Positions 33,011 through 46,347 of a stretch of DNA of 64,000 nt are shown one piece after another. The stretch is from Theropithecus gelada. Lineage: Eukaryota; Chordata; Mammalia; Primates; Cercopithecidae. A program made the position numbers and the translations under genes. The notes under the pieces were generated by a model, which saw only the letters and a program-made list of their open reading frames with translations, made no database searches and was not told where the DNA came from. Positions within the stretch are counted from its first letter, which is position 1. Each line of letters starts with the position of its first letter. The stretch is from NCBI RefSeq assembly GCF_003255815.1, contig NC_037680.1:23758422-23822421 (forward strand), read 5' to 3'.

Positions 33011-35631
33011 CACTATAGCAGAACTAAGTAGATTGGATAGGTTGGCTATTTTAGCCACTGAAGATAGAGTAGAAATAGTTTTCCCAAATCTTATGTGAAA
33101 TCCAGGGAACATATTAGTAGTATCTCATTTGTGTTTTTCAGCCATAGAATATGCTGTCAAAGAAAGAAGACAAATTTGACCCAGCAGAGAGCACATTTCA
33201 TATGTGGGATTAATGTGTAGTAATTAGCCTGTTTTGGTCTAGGATGACTGATAGCAATTCCATGGCCCATTTTCCTGATATTAGGCAAAGGTTCTTGGGG
33301 CAAAAATGTGATCAGAATATGTTCAGCTTGATGACATGTATATTAAAGCTATTGGCACATACCAACCAATTTTATTGCATGACCTATTGCTAGAAAACAT
33401 CAAAAGTGGAGGTCAAATCATTTGAAGAATAGTTGTTTAGTGAGTTAGAATGAATGAAGTCTTTAGTGAATGCCGGCATCAAATTCTGTCCTAGTTTGTT
33501 GCTTGTCATGTCCTATTCTCCATCTGGGATGCCCCAGGCACTCTTTTTGAGGACACTTGACCTACCAGTCGTATTTCAGAAACTACTGATTTGGTGCTTG
33601 CTGATTGAGTTTAGACTCCAAGGAGTCCGATTGCTGGATTACATACAGACTAATGACCCATCAGACGCTAAAGGCAAAAGCTTAAAGTGCACTAGTGAAT
33701 TAAGCCATAGCATTGTCAGAAAGGAAGAATTTATTATGTCATTAAACTTGATTCAGTAAGTTTTGCTTCTTTAGATACACTTCACTGAGGGAAAAGTAAG
33801 AAATTAATTTGAAACAAGTGTTACCGTTTTTCTTCCACGTTCCCAGGTAAAGGATATTCATGTGAAATTAAGAGACAGAGTATTTCTTTGGGATGAAAAG
33901 GGAGCCATTAAAAGGAATAATAAATTGTGAAAACTGGGCGCGACTGCCTAGCCAGCCATGTACTTGTAAGTTCAGAGACTGTGTGCTTCAGTTAGTAAAC
34001 ACTGAGGAAAACTAGGCTTGCCTAATTTGATGACACCTTGGGTGAAGTTTTCAGGGCTTTGCATACAATCTCAGAGACTCATTGATATAAAGATGTCAGC
34101 AGTAATCATGGTTGATGCTTAGAATTTAATGTGAAACTTAGAATGGGCACAAAATGGAAATCACAATGGAGGTTTTCTGCTTCAAATTTAGGAGTTACAA
34201 TGATATAAAGAATATTCTCTTAATGTGAAGATTACCATAAGACATAAAAATGTAAGCCATTTGTTGAATCTTTCTACACATACCCCATGGTTTTTATAGC
34301 AATAGATAAGATGTTTATAAATGGTAACTTGAGGATAATTGAGAAAATTGCAGAGTGTTTGTACCTTTTGTAATTTATCAGTCAAAGTACTCTGACAATC
34401 CTCTCAGGCATTCTAAAATGAATCTCAGTGTTATTGAAGTAAGTGGTAAAAAAAAATAAAAATAAAAATACATCATATCTGTAGTGTCAGTTCTAATAAT
34501 GGAGGGACTTTTAGTATTTATATTCTAGGGAATAAAATATACTTTCTGTTAGTAAGTATTATGCAGTGGGATTACAAAACAGATACTGGTCATTGTTTTA
34601 ACTGAATACATTCCATAGTATATGACTTACGTCAAAAGAAAACGAACTACAAGTGAGGTCTGTGTCCAAGGGACTATTTGAGTTTTATTAGAATTCTGTC
34701 CTATCACAGGATATGCAATATTCTGTGGTCTAGATGAACATAGAAACAATAAGCAAAGTAGATTTTTTTTTCTTTCATTGACTCCTAAAAGGTGATGGTT
34801 TTTTACAATTTTACAAAGTAAGGATTTTAAAGTCCATCTGATTTGGAATTTTCTCTCTTTTTCCTTCTTTCCTGCCTCCCTCTCACCCCGTTTTCCTTCC
34901 TCCCTCCCACTCTCTTTCCTCCCGCCCCTTGCTTAGTCTCTCATGATGGAGTCACAAAGGTGATTTTTATTTTATTAGTAAAATTATTTTAATCTTGGAC
35001 CATTACCAAGAATAACAGACCAAAACATCTCCCCTTCTAGCTATTCAATATGCTTAGTAATGCAAAGAATATATATAATATTAGCTTTTCCTTAGGATGT
35101 TCCCAAATTTAAGGTAAGACATACTTTGGGAGGAAAGAAAAGCTGAGGCAGAAAATTTGTCTGCTCTTGGTAGAGCTCCAGTCTCCTCAAAAGATACTCC
35201 TTCACCTTCTCCCCTACCCCCCGTCCCATGCCATGATTCCAGGATGAACATCTGGCTTGATTTCTGTGTCAGCTGCTTCTTTGCCAAGAATAGAAGGTTA
35301 TAAAAAGAGGTTACAGACCAAAGTTACCATGGCTGCCCACAGAGATTTCCTAAAGAACCACTAGGGCCTACTAGGGAGTGTCAAAAAGGAAAACAATTTC
35401 CACTCAAAAATACCATTTAAACATCTTCATGTATTAGATAAACTAGGTTTTAATTCGTAGGTTTACACTTGTGGTCTTTATACCTACCTCATTGAATTTA
35501 TTGTGGGTGTTAATTGCATAAATACATATAAGCTCTTAGAAGAGTGCAGGGAAAAACACTCTATATTTTCTTTCTTCCTTCCTTCCCTTCTCCTTCACTC
35601 CTTCCCTCCCTTCCTTCCTTTTTTCTAAGTT
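33011..35631. other. Unique sequence with pyrimidine-rich tracts
   Basis: No mobile element recognised. An (AAAAT)n patch lies at about 34450-34470; CT-rich tracts lie at 34853-34930 and 35569-35625 (TTCC-type). The 101-codon frame at 33454-33759 has no recognisable domain. Confidence 0.45.
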
Positions 35632-35795
35632 CAGTGCTTCTCAAATTTTAATATTCATAAGACTGATCTGGGGATCTTGTTAAAATGCAGATATTAAGCC
35701 AGTAGGTCTGGGGTGGGCTCCGAGATGCTGGGTTTCTAATAAGCACCCGGGAGACCTCACCCATGAATGGCAACCATTTAGGTAGTGACTTACCT
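35632..35795 (+). mobile_element. MER5A-like non-autonomous hAT element
   Basis: Starts at the family terminus CAGTGCTTCTCAAATTTTAATATTCATAAGACTGATCTGGGG, then GATCTTGTTAAAATGCAGAT, CAGTAGGTCTGGGGTGGGC, and TTTCTAATAAGCACCCGGGAGA. Right end decayed. Same family and orientation as 758-935. Confidence 0.9.
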
Positions 35796-38700
35796 GGTGG
35801 TTTAGTTTACAACAGTGTCATTAAGTCTGTAAGGTTATAGTTCTGATTGGGTCATGGTTGTCTTATACTAATGGTCTAGAGGCCTATGTATGAAAAGTTA
35901 CATAATATTATTTTATATGTTTCTTGACCATAAACTCATTTGCAATCTTAAGGATTATTTGATGCAGCATAAGAATAACTGTAATGTGTAATCCATGATC
36001 TAAAGTCTACCCCATAACCCCACCAACCCTCCAGGTGATTCTTATTATCCTTTGGGAACTGTTGAGGTACTTGGGAGAAATGGGTGCTTTGTAAGAGTAA
36101 AAATTTGTTTTGTAAATTCAAAAACCATATTTGGTTTTGGCAAATTCTGGTTTTATTAAAAGAAAGTGTTCACAATGAAGCCTAATTGGTACCTCTCTGA
36201 GAAACCTCTTAAGGATTTTACTGCAGGGAAGGTATTTAGTGAGATCCAGGTGCTCTCCCTGATCAGCAATAGGTAGCTGCAGGAACATTGATTGCACTGT
36301 TATTCATCCTGGCACAAGCTGTGTTGCCTATATTGTTTATTTCAGGTACTCAGTTGTGAATATTATGCACAAGGCTTTTCTCTCTACAAGATTTTCATCC
36401 GTTTTTCTTACTGTGTTGCACATATCCTTAGATATCAGTAGGAACTTATCACTCTGATTTAGCATCTTTTCTTGCATTGTAGTTTCTGTTTCACTCGATT
36501 CTCTGTAGCACCAGCTTGATTGTACTGGTTGCTAATATAGGGACAACTTAATTTGGAAAAGCAAACCAAATAAAACTTGTGAAACAACAGCATTTTTTTG
36601 GTCTGATCCTGCGTCTCTAATGATCAATGACGATAGAGAAAATCCAGGTGGAAATTAAGATTTTAGAATGATTCCCTTCTGGAAAAACAAACAAACAAAC
36701 AAGATTGCAAAGATAAAGATAAAAAAATCCAGCAGCATTACTACCTTTTTCCTGAGTGTCATATCCTTAAATTTACCTTAAATATATTATTCTATGACCA
36801 GCTCCCCCCCACCAGCTAATTATTTCAAATGACAATGATAGAGATCTAGATTTTCCTATCACCTGTGTATTTTTCACTATGCTAACAGCTTATTATCCCA
36901 GGATGTGGATCAAATATAATCAGAAGATTGTCTTAAATAAGGAATCAGCTACAATGCATATGTCTCATGCATGTAATAGACTTATGTAACTCATTCATTG
37001 ACAGCAACCGTAGACCTTCACTCATTAAAAGTTTAGTTTTCTACTTTGGGTATCTGGTTTCCTGGCTAACATCTTAGAAGCAACAAGTTGAAAGAGAATA
37101 AAGATTGCTTTTAGAGTAGCTTGCTTTATGAGTAACATGGCAGCTTCTGGAAAGGGAGAAGGTTTTTTTGAAAAGCCTGCAAAAAGACACAAAAATGGAA
37201 AAAGAAGTTGTAATCTTAAGTATTTGCTCTGGAGGCAAAAGGCTGGCTATATATCAGGGCTATATTACAATACAGTTCAATCATTAATGGCCATAATAGT
37301 GGTCTAGAATAGTTAAGACAGGCTAAACTTGTCTATGATTTATTCCTATTTTGGGAATTAGGACATTTACTATATAGTCTTAAAACATTTCTATGCAAAT
37401 TATTTTTAAAATGTGATAGAGGGTTTATTTTTTAAAGAAATAGATCTTTATTTGATGCTGCCAGATAAATCAAGCATTAATGTGTTTTTATTTTTTTCAG
37501 TCTAAAGAAAGAATAGATTATGAGTGAAAGAAAGAGGGTTAGAAGTTTCAGTTCCATGAGTGTTTCAATTTTCTATTTATATTCAAACTTTTGTGGAAAA
37601 GTAAATCTTATTCTTATCTTGGGAATGGAGTAAAATGGAATTAGGGAGGAATTCTGACGCAAAGTTGGAGTTTTCAAACTCCACACATCAGCAAACCTGA
37701 CAAGATTTGTGAGTTAATATTTATCCTGCACCTTGATACCTTCAGATGAAAAGTACTACGCAAATAGCAAGCCCTGTAGACTCTGTGGAATTTTCAATAC
37801 TTACAGTTTTCTAGCAGGAAACTACCCAAGGGCTTGTTGGAGAGGGGGCGGCTTGTGCAGAATCACAACAGCACTGGTTTATGCTGGTGACAGTTCTTAC
37901 CTGTTTTCTTTCGCAGACTATAGCTGAAGTTTTATATCACCAGTGATGTAAACTATTTTTTCCCTTCAGAATATTTTGGCAGAAACTTTAGGTATGAGTA
38001 ACCTGAGTAAAAAATTGTTTGTAGTAAAGTTCCGTGAATTCTGTAAATAGAGTCTATACCACCTGGCATTGGTTACATAAAACTCAAGGTTTGGTCTTGC
38101 TGCTAGTGCCTGACTCTAGCAGTAGCTGCCTCTCTAAGGTGGGTCTCTGAGATGTGCATCAGGCCTTTCTTTACCTGTCGAGCTCAGGCAAGGGGAGGCT
38201 GCTCTAAAGAACCTTTGTGAGCCGGTGGTATTGTGGAAAGAGGTGTTTATTTATTTACATTTTTTTTGTTGTTTAACTGGAAGATAATCCATAATGTACA
38301 AACACAGCTCAGAAGGCAAAATAGTACAGAAGAAATCTTTCTTCTGCAACAGTTGCATTAGTTATGGTCTATTATATATTTTTAGAAATCCAGCATTCTA
38401 ATGACCACAGTTCAACAGTTTAGGAAGTAGCCCGTCAAACACTGAAGCAGTGAATTTTGATAGCTGTCTCATAGAAATAGGATGTAGCATTACCCACTTC
38501 AGTAAGTAAAAAATAAACTAATAACATTCTTTCTCTCTCTCTCACGCACACACAGTCTTACACATTCACAAACATACTGGTTCTTGCCCCAAACTTCACA
38601 TAGAAAACAAAGTTTAAAATTCTTATGAGAAGGGACTAATTTTTTAAAAGTTAAAGACAATAATGAGCTGATATTAATAAGTAACTGATAAGTTAATAGT

Positions 38701-41534
38701 GCTTGCCTAGATATAGAGGTTTAAAGACTTTCCCAAAACGTAAATACCAATTCCAACTGTGTCCCTGTTTCAGGCATTGCACCCTTCTCCCCACCCCACC
38801 TCAGAAACAGAATTATTTTCTCCTTCAGACAAAAAGAGTTTCCATACATGTGGTCAAAATACAAGAAATAGGTATTGGGAAGCTTCAGGAAACCAGAAAG
38901 AATAATTACTGTAAGTATAACAGTTAACCTAATATGTAGTATATGGCAAATACTGCCCCAGTCTCCCCCTCACATCTCCTTGTCCTGTCCCTCACTCCAC
39001 CTGGAATCATAGACACAAATGCAGAGTATTTTTGTTGTCTTTGCTTTAGGGTACCCACAGATGATGATCCTTTTTCTGACTACAACTTTTGAAGTGTTTT
39101 ACTTTCTCCTTGAAGATTTTTTTTTCCCCAACACTATTTGCATATAGAGCAGTTGGTCTTTCAGACTGTATTCTATATTGTTGTCTCTGAATCTTTCTAA
39201 CATTGCAATGCTAGTTGCTGAAGTTTGGAGTTGCCCAGGTGGTAGTTATTAACTGACGTGTCATGGTTCATGGTGAACAAGCTAGGTCAACAAACTTGTT
39301 TTTCATCATGGCTGGTTTTAATTTGAAAGGAAGCTTGTTACCTATTTGATAATGCTTCACTGAGGTTCACCTATTTCAGGTAGATTAATAGCTTGTTCAG
39401 GGATGAGGAGCCCAGGGGCCCTGTTGTAACCATGTGCTGTAGGTTCAAGGTTCAAACTTCAGAAAGTATAAAAGTCCTTGTTTGTCTTCTACCTATTTGC
39501 CAGTGCATGCCTCAGTGAACTTTTATACTTGGTAACACTTGAACAATCACAGGTTTGGTACCTTATAGTCATATTAGAAGCTGTGTTATATAATTAAGGA
39601 AGAGATGTACCCTGTTAGTACTTTCCAGATTGGAAGACTTTTCAATTTTGAAGAACATGGGGTTGGTGGGGGTTTAAAAAATATGCATGTATTCCTGATC
39701 ATTCGCTAGGAAAAAGATTAAACTCTCAGGTGAAATGTTAAATTCCAGACAAATTTATAAACACTATAGGTAAGTATTAGATTGAAGTAAATAGATGAGA
39801 AAAGGCTGTTCATGTCTGGGCCAATTCACAATGGTGACAGATCAATAATACCTAAAAATGAATGTCTATAAAACACATTTATACTACATTTTAAAATTTG
39901 TAGTAAATTATTTACTGAAAAATTTTCTTCTTTTTAGAAAGGGGAGTTTTATCACATTTGTTTCCTTTAAGTCATTGATGCAATAGATCAGTGGGCATGA
40001 AAGGCATATCAACTGGCTCTATCCATCTGAAGAAGAAAAAAATTCAACCTTATAATGTGATCCTTATGAATCTCAATGCAGCTGAAGTTCCCACTCAGAT
40101 TTTGCTCCTGAAGCATTTAAATTCAACTCTACTATTTGAAGATTAGACCACAATGGAAATATGATGTCTCTGTACTGAGAGCAGGTTGGCAGTCTTTTAA
40201 ATTGATAGATTTCTAAAGAAACTCTCCATTTAAAATAAGGATCTGATATTTGGATCTCCTAACCAGTCTGAAATGTAGTTTACCTACATAGATTGGCTAT
40301 CTAGGAGCTTGTAAACAAATTCATAAATTTGTCATGCTGATTATAGTGTTGGCAAACACAATGGCTGATCATGTTATAAATGTTTATCAACACCCGCACT
40401 CACCCACCTGCTAAGAGGTGCTACGCTTTAATGAAATTGTTTGAATATCAAGGCTGGTTGCTAAGATACAATGTTCTTGTTACCAGGGATGTGATGCTTG
40501 CAGATTTCTGTTATCAAATAATGATTAGAGATGTGCTAACCTCAAGGTGCTCAGTGCAGTGAAAGGTTTACTGAGCTACAAATTAGTAAACTGTCTGCTT
40601 GAGCAGGCACTGGCAGAAGAAACATGTGCCTCATCCATACAAGACTGGCATTTTAAAAGAAGACAAGAGAGGACAGGGAGTGCGGCCATAAACGATGGGT
40701 CCTTGAAAGTTTGCCATGGAAAGGTTTTACCTACTCCATTGCCCAGCATGATGTATCTTTAGCCAGCCGAGGAATTTGTTGAAATCTATTGCCAACAACT
40801 CCTTTCTTATGAAAATCTGTTCTTCACATTTCTGTTAATTGGTTGTTATGGAATTATTAACATTAAACACATCACATCTTTTTGTGAGAAATAAAAGTAA
40901 ATAAAAGTGTAATCCCACAGACTGGAAATGTATTTTAACACAAACACATTTTCAGAGATGACACCAGGTTTAAGTGACCTATTGGTATAACTGTCATCTT
41001 TTGTGTGATGAATTCTGCCAATAGTGATCATAAAATGTCATGTAATATTTTGTGTTGAGAATTTAGTCTTCCAGAATATTTAATATGATATCAAATATCA
41101 ATATGTGAGTATTGAAATGTTTCTTTTTGTTTTCATCTTATCTCAAATAGTACAGTGGTGATGACTGAAGACATATTACCACATTGGTCTGATAGTTTAT
41201 CTCATTGAATTAGGACCTGAATTGCAGTATTAGACTTATACTGGGAGACTTTGAACACAACACTTTCACACTGAAAAAATCTATGTGATTTTTTGACAGT
41301 CCCTGTAATTCCTGAGTGTTCTACTCATAAACAGTAATATTTCAGAAATGTGTGGGTAGCTCCACTTCTAGTGTCATGTATAACTTTTGTTACTTTGTAA
41401 GAAATTTCAATTATTAGGATCACAGATCTAATGGATAGTAAATTGACTCTTGAAAGTTCCACTAATAAAAATGGAAATGTAGGTATATTTTAAAAAAAGG
41501 TTTTAAAATAAAATGATTGCAGCTGTAACATGCG
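35796..41534. other. Unique sequence, 5.7 kb without a recognised mobile element
   Basis: No Alu, L1, L2, MIR, LTR or DNA transposon seen; small simple tracts only: (AAAC)n at about 36687-36701 and CT/CA at about 38530-38554. Short open frames at 37733-37927, 38703-38927 and 40380-40762 have no recognisable content. Confidence 0.45.
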
Positions 41535-41665
41535 GCCTTCCAGTAGATCATGAATCCCGGGAAGAGCGGAGACTGAGTCTGTTTTTGCTCACCACTGTCT
41601 GGTCATTCCCCAGAAGAATGCCTGCACAAAAGAGATGTCCTGTGAATGACTGAATGATAACTACC
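41535..41665 (+). repeat. L2 LINE 3' end
   Basis: ATGAATCCCGGGAAGAGCGGAGACTGAGTCTGTTTTTGCTCACCACTGTCTGGTCATTCCCCAG, then GAATGCCTGCACA and GTGAATGACTGAATGAT, follow the L2 3' terminus. Confidence 0.75.
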
Positions 41666-41737
41666 TCTAGGAAAATTTCACTGATATCCATAGCAGATAC
41701 TTGGGAGTTTTGTCAGTTAAACTTTCCTGCCTTCTTT

Positions 41738-42037
41738 TTTTTTTTTTTTTTTTTCAGACGGAGTCTCGCTCTGTTGCCCAGGCTGGAGTGCAGTGGCCGG
41801 ATCTCAGCTCACTGCAAGCTCTGCCTCCTGGGTTCACGCCATTCTCCTGCCTCAGCCTCCCGAGTAGCTGGGACTACAGGCGCCCGCCACCTCGCCCGGC
41901 TAGTTTTTTGTATTTTTTTAGTAGAGACGGGGTTTCACCGTGTCAGCCAGGATGGTCTCGATCTCCTGACCTCGTGATCCGCCCGTCTCGGCCTCCCAAA
42001 GTGCTGGGATTACAGGCTTGAGCCACCGCGCCCGGCC
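41738..42037 (-). mobile_element. AluY of the Old World monkey AluYR group, young
   Basis: A full-length, barely diverged AluY with a pure T tail (to 41754). It is flanked by a perfect 11-bp target duplication, CTGCCTTCTTT (41727-41737 and 42038-42048). On its own strand it carries GGCTCAAGCC, CCGAGACGGG, ACTAGCC, GGGCGAGGTGG and GAGATCCGGCCAC in place of the human AluY forms. This combination is the known AluYR signature of cercopithecoid monkeys. The frames at 41654-42021 are antisense Alu. This single element is the best evidence for the species group. Confidence 0.97.
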
Positions 42038-42074
42038 CTGCCTTCTTTATAGAGTATGAAAAGATCTGCAGGAA

Positions 42075-42245
42075 AATATGACACTATTTTATCTTTATGA
42101 AATAGATTTTATGTATGTCAATTTTACAGATAAGGAAATTGAAAGAATAAGCTAATGAAATTCGCAATGTCACACAACCAAAGTGAGGCAAAGCTGGGTG
42201 CAAAACTCAGGTATTTTGCAAGCCTAGTCCTGTTTTCAGGAACCC
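42075..42245 (+). repeat. MIR SINE
   Basis: CAATTTTACAGATAAGGAAATTGAAAGAATAAG, CACACAACCAAAGTGAGGCAAAGCTGGGTGCAAAACTCAGG follow MIR core and 3' half. Oppositely oriented short frames at 42124-42367 overlap it. Confidence 0.85.
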
Positions 42246-42584
42246 CACCTGTCTTTCTGCTATTGTCAGAGCTGAGTGGAGAAGATAGGGCTAACGAGTA
42301 TGAAGCCATGGATGAGAACACATTCAGCAAATGTTGTGTATCTACTTGGTATCAAACATATAGGTAGTCATGTGAAGCTTAGAAAGAAATAATTTATAAA
42401 GTCTTTGTCCATAAGAAGTTTTCAGTTTATTTGTGGAGATATCATAGGTTGACAAAAATGAACCAGTGGACCAAATATGAGTGCCAGGGAAAATATGTTT
42501 AGCCTGAACTCAATGTGGGTGAGGTTAGGTGAAACCAGTTTAAAGGATAGGTATTTGGTTGAAAGATGGTGGCTCTGTTACCAG
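42246..42584. other. Unique sequence
   Basis: About 340 bases. The part around 42380-42470 (CATAAGAAGTTTTCAGTTTATTTGTGG) faintly resembles an ancient repeat; otherwise nothing recognised. Confidence 0.4.
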
Positions 42585-42765
42585 TGAGATCTAGCTTTGA
42601 ATTCTTGTTCTGCCACACACTGGCTACTGTAAATTCAGCCAAATTTCTTAACCCCTGAAAGCTTTTCTCTTTTTGTTACAGTTTTCTCATGGATCACATT
42701 AGGTCAGGCAGGTAATGTGCTTCACACATAGTAAGCAGTCAATACATGTAATTCATTTCTAAGAC
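42585..42765 (-). repeat. MIR SINE
   Basis: TTTGAATTCTTGTTCTGCCACACACTGGC, TTTCTTAACCCCTGAAAG, and CACATAGTAAGCAGTCAATACATG follow the complement of MIR from end to end. Confidence 0.85.
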
Positions 42766-44684
42766 ATACTTGTTTTGCCCTACAGAATTGAGCTTTCTTA
42801 CACTTTCTCTAGCCCCAAAATGACTTCTGAAGCTTAAATTTCTCCTCTTTAATTAGATGCTTCATTTGTTTTTATACTGTCCACATTTGAGTTCGATGGA
42901 ACAGATTCATATTTATTGATGAATACAAAAGAGACATTGTAAAAATATTCCCATGTTCTTATCATATGACATTTGCACTTCAAATAGATTTATGAGCTAG
43001 CGCGTGGTTAATTATAGCTGTGCAGAGATGGATATGTAAGCATTGCCTGGGCGGGTTTGTGCTGTCGTGGTGGGAGTGACCAGACTGGGTGGGGTTATCT
43101 GAAGAGACTTGTTCTTTGCCTACTCCTGGAACACTTCTGAGGCTTTAATGAGAAGCTAGATCTAAATGTCAGCAGTGGATCCAAAGTCAAGATAATTCAA
43201 GTTACAATGTGACACCCTATTTCAAGGAAGAAGGAGTAAGCAAAACAACCCAACAAACATCTTAAAGTTTTCAGGACTGTTGTGCTTGCCAGTGATGCCA
43301 CATGTACTGACTTTTCTTGGAAATTAACCATTGTTGATTTTAGCAGCACATTTCTCTACTTTCTCTGATTTCTTGTTTTACAATAATTCAATGGTGTTTT
43401 CTTTCTTCTGGGCCTTCTCAGTGCTGTACTTGCAGAGTATTTTATCTTTTGTCTAAATAAGAACACTAAATATTTGGCCCACTGGCTCAGAAGCCAGTTT
43501 ATCTAAGCCAGAAATTGTCTCTACTGTCTAATTTTTAAGGCTATATTTTAAAATGCTTCTTATTCACTAGTGAGAAAATTACAAAATGCACTATTAAAAA
43601 AACATGAGGTTTGCGCCACTTAGAGAATGTATTCTATGCACCAAAACACCCATTGTTCATATTTAGAGATGCCCCTAAATATAGATGTACTGAACTACCT
43701 ACATATAATTCAGATCATGTCAAAGCACAAACCCCTCTCAGTGTGGGGTAGTGTGGGCATTTTGTTATCTACAGCAGCTGTTGCCTCTTTTTGAGGGTGA
43801 AAAACCTACTCCTGTTTAAATTTATGTTGCATTGAGCAAGTTGTATTGCTTGCGATTATATGTGGCTCAGCTGTGTCACGTGGCATGACCTGCTATAACC
43901 TGCCTTAATGCAGTCCACATGTTGTACTGAATGACACACATTAAAACATTCCACTTCTCCACGGAACTGTGTGAGCAGGTGATTTCTCTAAATGGCAGAC
44001 ACTCGCATGCTTGTATTTTAAACCTCCACCAGTTTAGCTAAAAATATCTTCAAAAGCCCACCCAAAACATTTCCCATGGTTATTTTTGCAAATCGTTGGG
44101 TGACTTACAAAGAGCAGGGAGGGATGCATAAGAGGAAGTTTTAAATTATTTACATAATTTGATAGAACGGTGCCTCCTTTAAAAAATCTACTTTGTGGAA
44201 GTCACAAAAAAGAACTTTACTTCACATAATAAGAGTCCTAGAGAGGGGACCCAGTCATATGATTATTAGCTTGCTGCTGCTTGGATTCTAGCAAGTTGAT
44301 GATTATATTTCTTATCAAGCTAAACGTAAAAATAATGAAAAGTTACTCTGTCCCAGCAAACAACCCTCATAGGAATGCACACTATTTTTACCAATATTTT
44401 TATCCCTCGTGTGTGAGAACAGAGGGCACCATTTGTCCTGAATTCACCTTGAAGTGTTTGGTCAACAGTGATGAAATTTTGTATTGAGCCACTGGTTCAT
44501 TCAGTGACCAAAGGAACACATTGGTAGCACCATTTGGAGCAGAATTCTTCTTATTAAGCAAACTAACCTAAACGAGATCTAACATATATATATAGTCCTG
44601 GTTTCTCCAGCATCATGCTCTTACCAAGTGAGGCATTTAGCCAGTTGTATGGCATGGAAAAGAGATCTGAGCACAGTGAGCAAG
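42766..44684. other. Unique sequence
   Basis: About 1.9 kb without recognised repeat, exon or RNA. Confidence 0.45.
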
Positions 44685-44925
44685 CACAAGTCTGGGAGTT
44701 GAGCATACTGCTCAAATCCCAGTTGTAGTTCCAGCATGTACCAGCTGGGCAACCTAGTGCAAATCACTTAACCTCTCTGAGCTTTCTCGTCATCTAAAAA
44801 ATGAAACAATAACATTATGCATACTGTGGGATGGCTGTAAAGAGGAAGTTAGCTCAATTATGTGAAGTGCCCTGTAGGATGCTTGATATATAGGAGGCAT
44901 TCAAAGCAAGTGAGTTGCCATTAGC
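44685..44925 (-). repeat. MIR SINE, near full length
   Basis: GAGCATACTGCTCAAATCCCAG, GCAAATCACTTAACCTCTCTGAGC, TGTGGGATGGCTGTAAAGAGGAAGTTAGC, and AGGAGGCATTCAAAGCAAG follow the complement of MIR from end to end. Confidence 0.9.
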
Positions 44926-45934
44926 TTTGTTAAGTTCAAATACAGAAAGATTAAACCAACAACTACTCTTAAGTAATCTGAGTAAGATAAATCTACACAT
45001 TTACAAGAAACTCTAAGATCTCCTTTGTTTCTTTTTTTCTAGACATGTTTGAGGCCCCAGTGTATCGTTTAAGTCAATTCTTCTGGGCACTTATTTTCTG
45101 AGAAATCTTGTTTTGGGTTTTAGAGCTTTTGTTTCCATTTTCCTTTATTTTTAATCTAAGTATTTGAAAATGTGAAAGACCAGAAGACAAAGTGTCACAG
45201 CAAAGAGAAGAAATAAAACATTTGCTTACTTGAGACATTAATTTTCATGATGTAATGTATACAGTTTTAGCCCAGTGTTGCCAAGATCTCCAATACTGTT
45301 TGGCTCACTGAAGAAAAAAATACTAGGTTAATTGAGCCTATTAAGAAAGGTAATTATTTCTCAGTAGAGTACCTATTAATGATTATCATTCGGAAAGTGC
45401 ATTTGTACCAAGATACGTCCATATTAGGTGGAGCATAGATGTAACATAGCAAAAACACAAATCTAGTGGGTTGGATTTGGTTGATAGTTAACATAAAGTT
45501 GAATGGGAAAATGGCTACTGTATTGGAAAATTTACTCTTTGCCCCTAGAAAAAAGATATAACTAACTTAACAGTTACGGTTCTTTCCTTCAAATAAGAAT
45601 ATAAGAATAAAGGTGATATGGAATATTTTTCAGTCATTTCTGAGGCTGTAACTTTATCATTATTATGAACCATTATTTTCTCATGTGCGGATGAAGTTCA
45701 CATTTTCCCTGCTCTTAGTAGTTTTCTTTTTTTTCCCTTTGACTTTTGGGGGACTTTTCTCAAGTTAAATATAAGGTTTTTCTGCTTTCTCTCCATATTT
45801 ACATTTTCTTTGAGTTCCTTTTTTTTTTTTAAACCTTTTATATAGTAAAAATAATATAGTATGTTCTAGAAACATAGTATGTTCTAGAAACAAAATAGTT
45901 TACTGCACTTCATCTAATTTGACAAAATTGGAAC
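44926..45934. other. Unique sequence with an 18-bp tandem duplication
   Basis: No mobile element recognised in about 1 kb; holds the exact duplication at 45856-45891. Confidence 0.45.
45856..45891. repeat. 18-bp perfect tandem duplication
   Basis: ATAGTATGTTCTAGAAAC occurs twice in exact tandem (45856-45873, 45874-45891). Each unit contains the palindrome TTCTAGAA, the tail-to-tail pairing seen in heat-shock-factor sites. Confidence 0.95.
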
Positions 45935-46030
45935 TAAGCAGCTGGCTTGGTAGCTGATTCATAGTAGATGTTCAGTAACTTCATATTGAGTGGATGAATG
46001 GATGAGAAAATGAAGCAATGAATTAAGGAA
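45935..46030 (+). repeat. L2 LINE terminus
   Basis: GGCTTGGTAGCTGATTCATAGTAGATGTTCAGTAACTTCATATTGAGTGGATGAATGGATGA follows the L2 3' end (…GGCACATAGTAGGTGCTCAATAAA…TGAATGAATGA). Confidence 0.7.
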
Positions 46031-46214
46031 AGCAGTATGAAAGAAAAATATGGTTTGTAATGAATGCTGTATGCCATTGTAATTATTGTATTTCTCACAG
46101 TTATTGTTATGCTGCTTTGAGTTTTTCTTGTGACATGCAGCCTTCCATTAATGTATACATTTCCTAGATTAATAATAAACCTGATAAAAGCCTTCACTTA
46201 AAAAATGTGAATTT

Positions 46215-46347
46215 GGCTGGGCACGGGAGCTCACTCCTGTAATCCCAGCACTCTGGGAAGCCGAGGAGAGTGGGTCGCTTGAGCCCAGGAGTTCAAGACC
46301 AGCGTGGGCAACATGGTGAAACCCTGTTTCTATAAAAAATTAGCTGG
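46215..46347 (+). mobile_element. AluJ left arm (host of a nested Alu)
   Basis: GGCTGGGCACGGGAGCTCACTCC through the left arm (AGCGTGGGCAACATGG) to TAAAAAATTAGCTGG, where a second Alu interrupts it. The right arm resumes at 46621. Confidence 0.9.
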
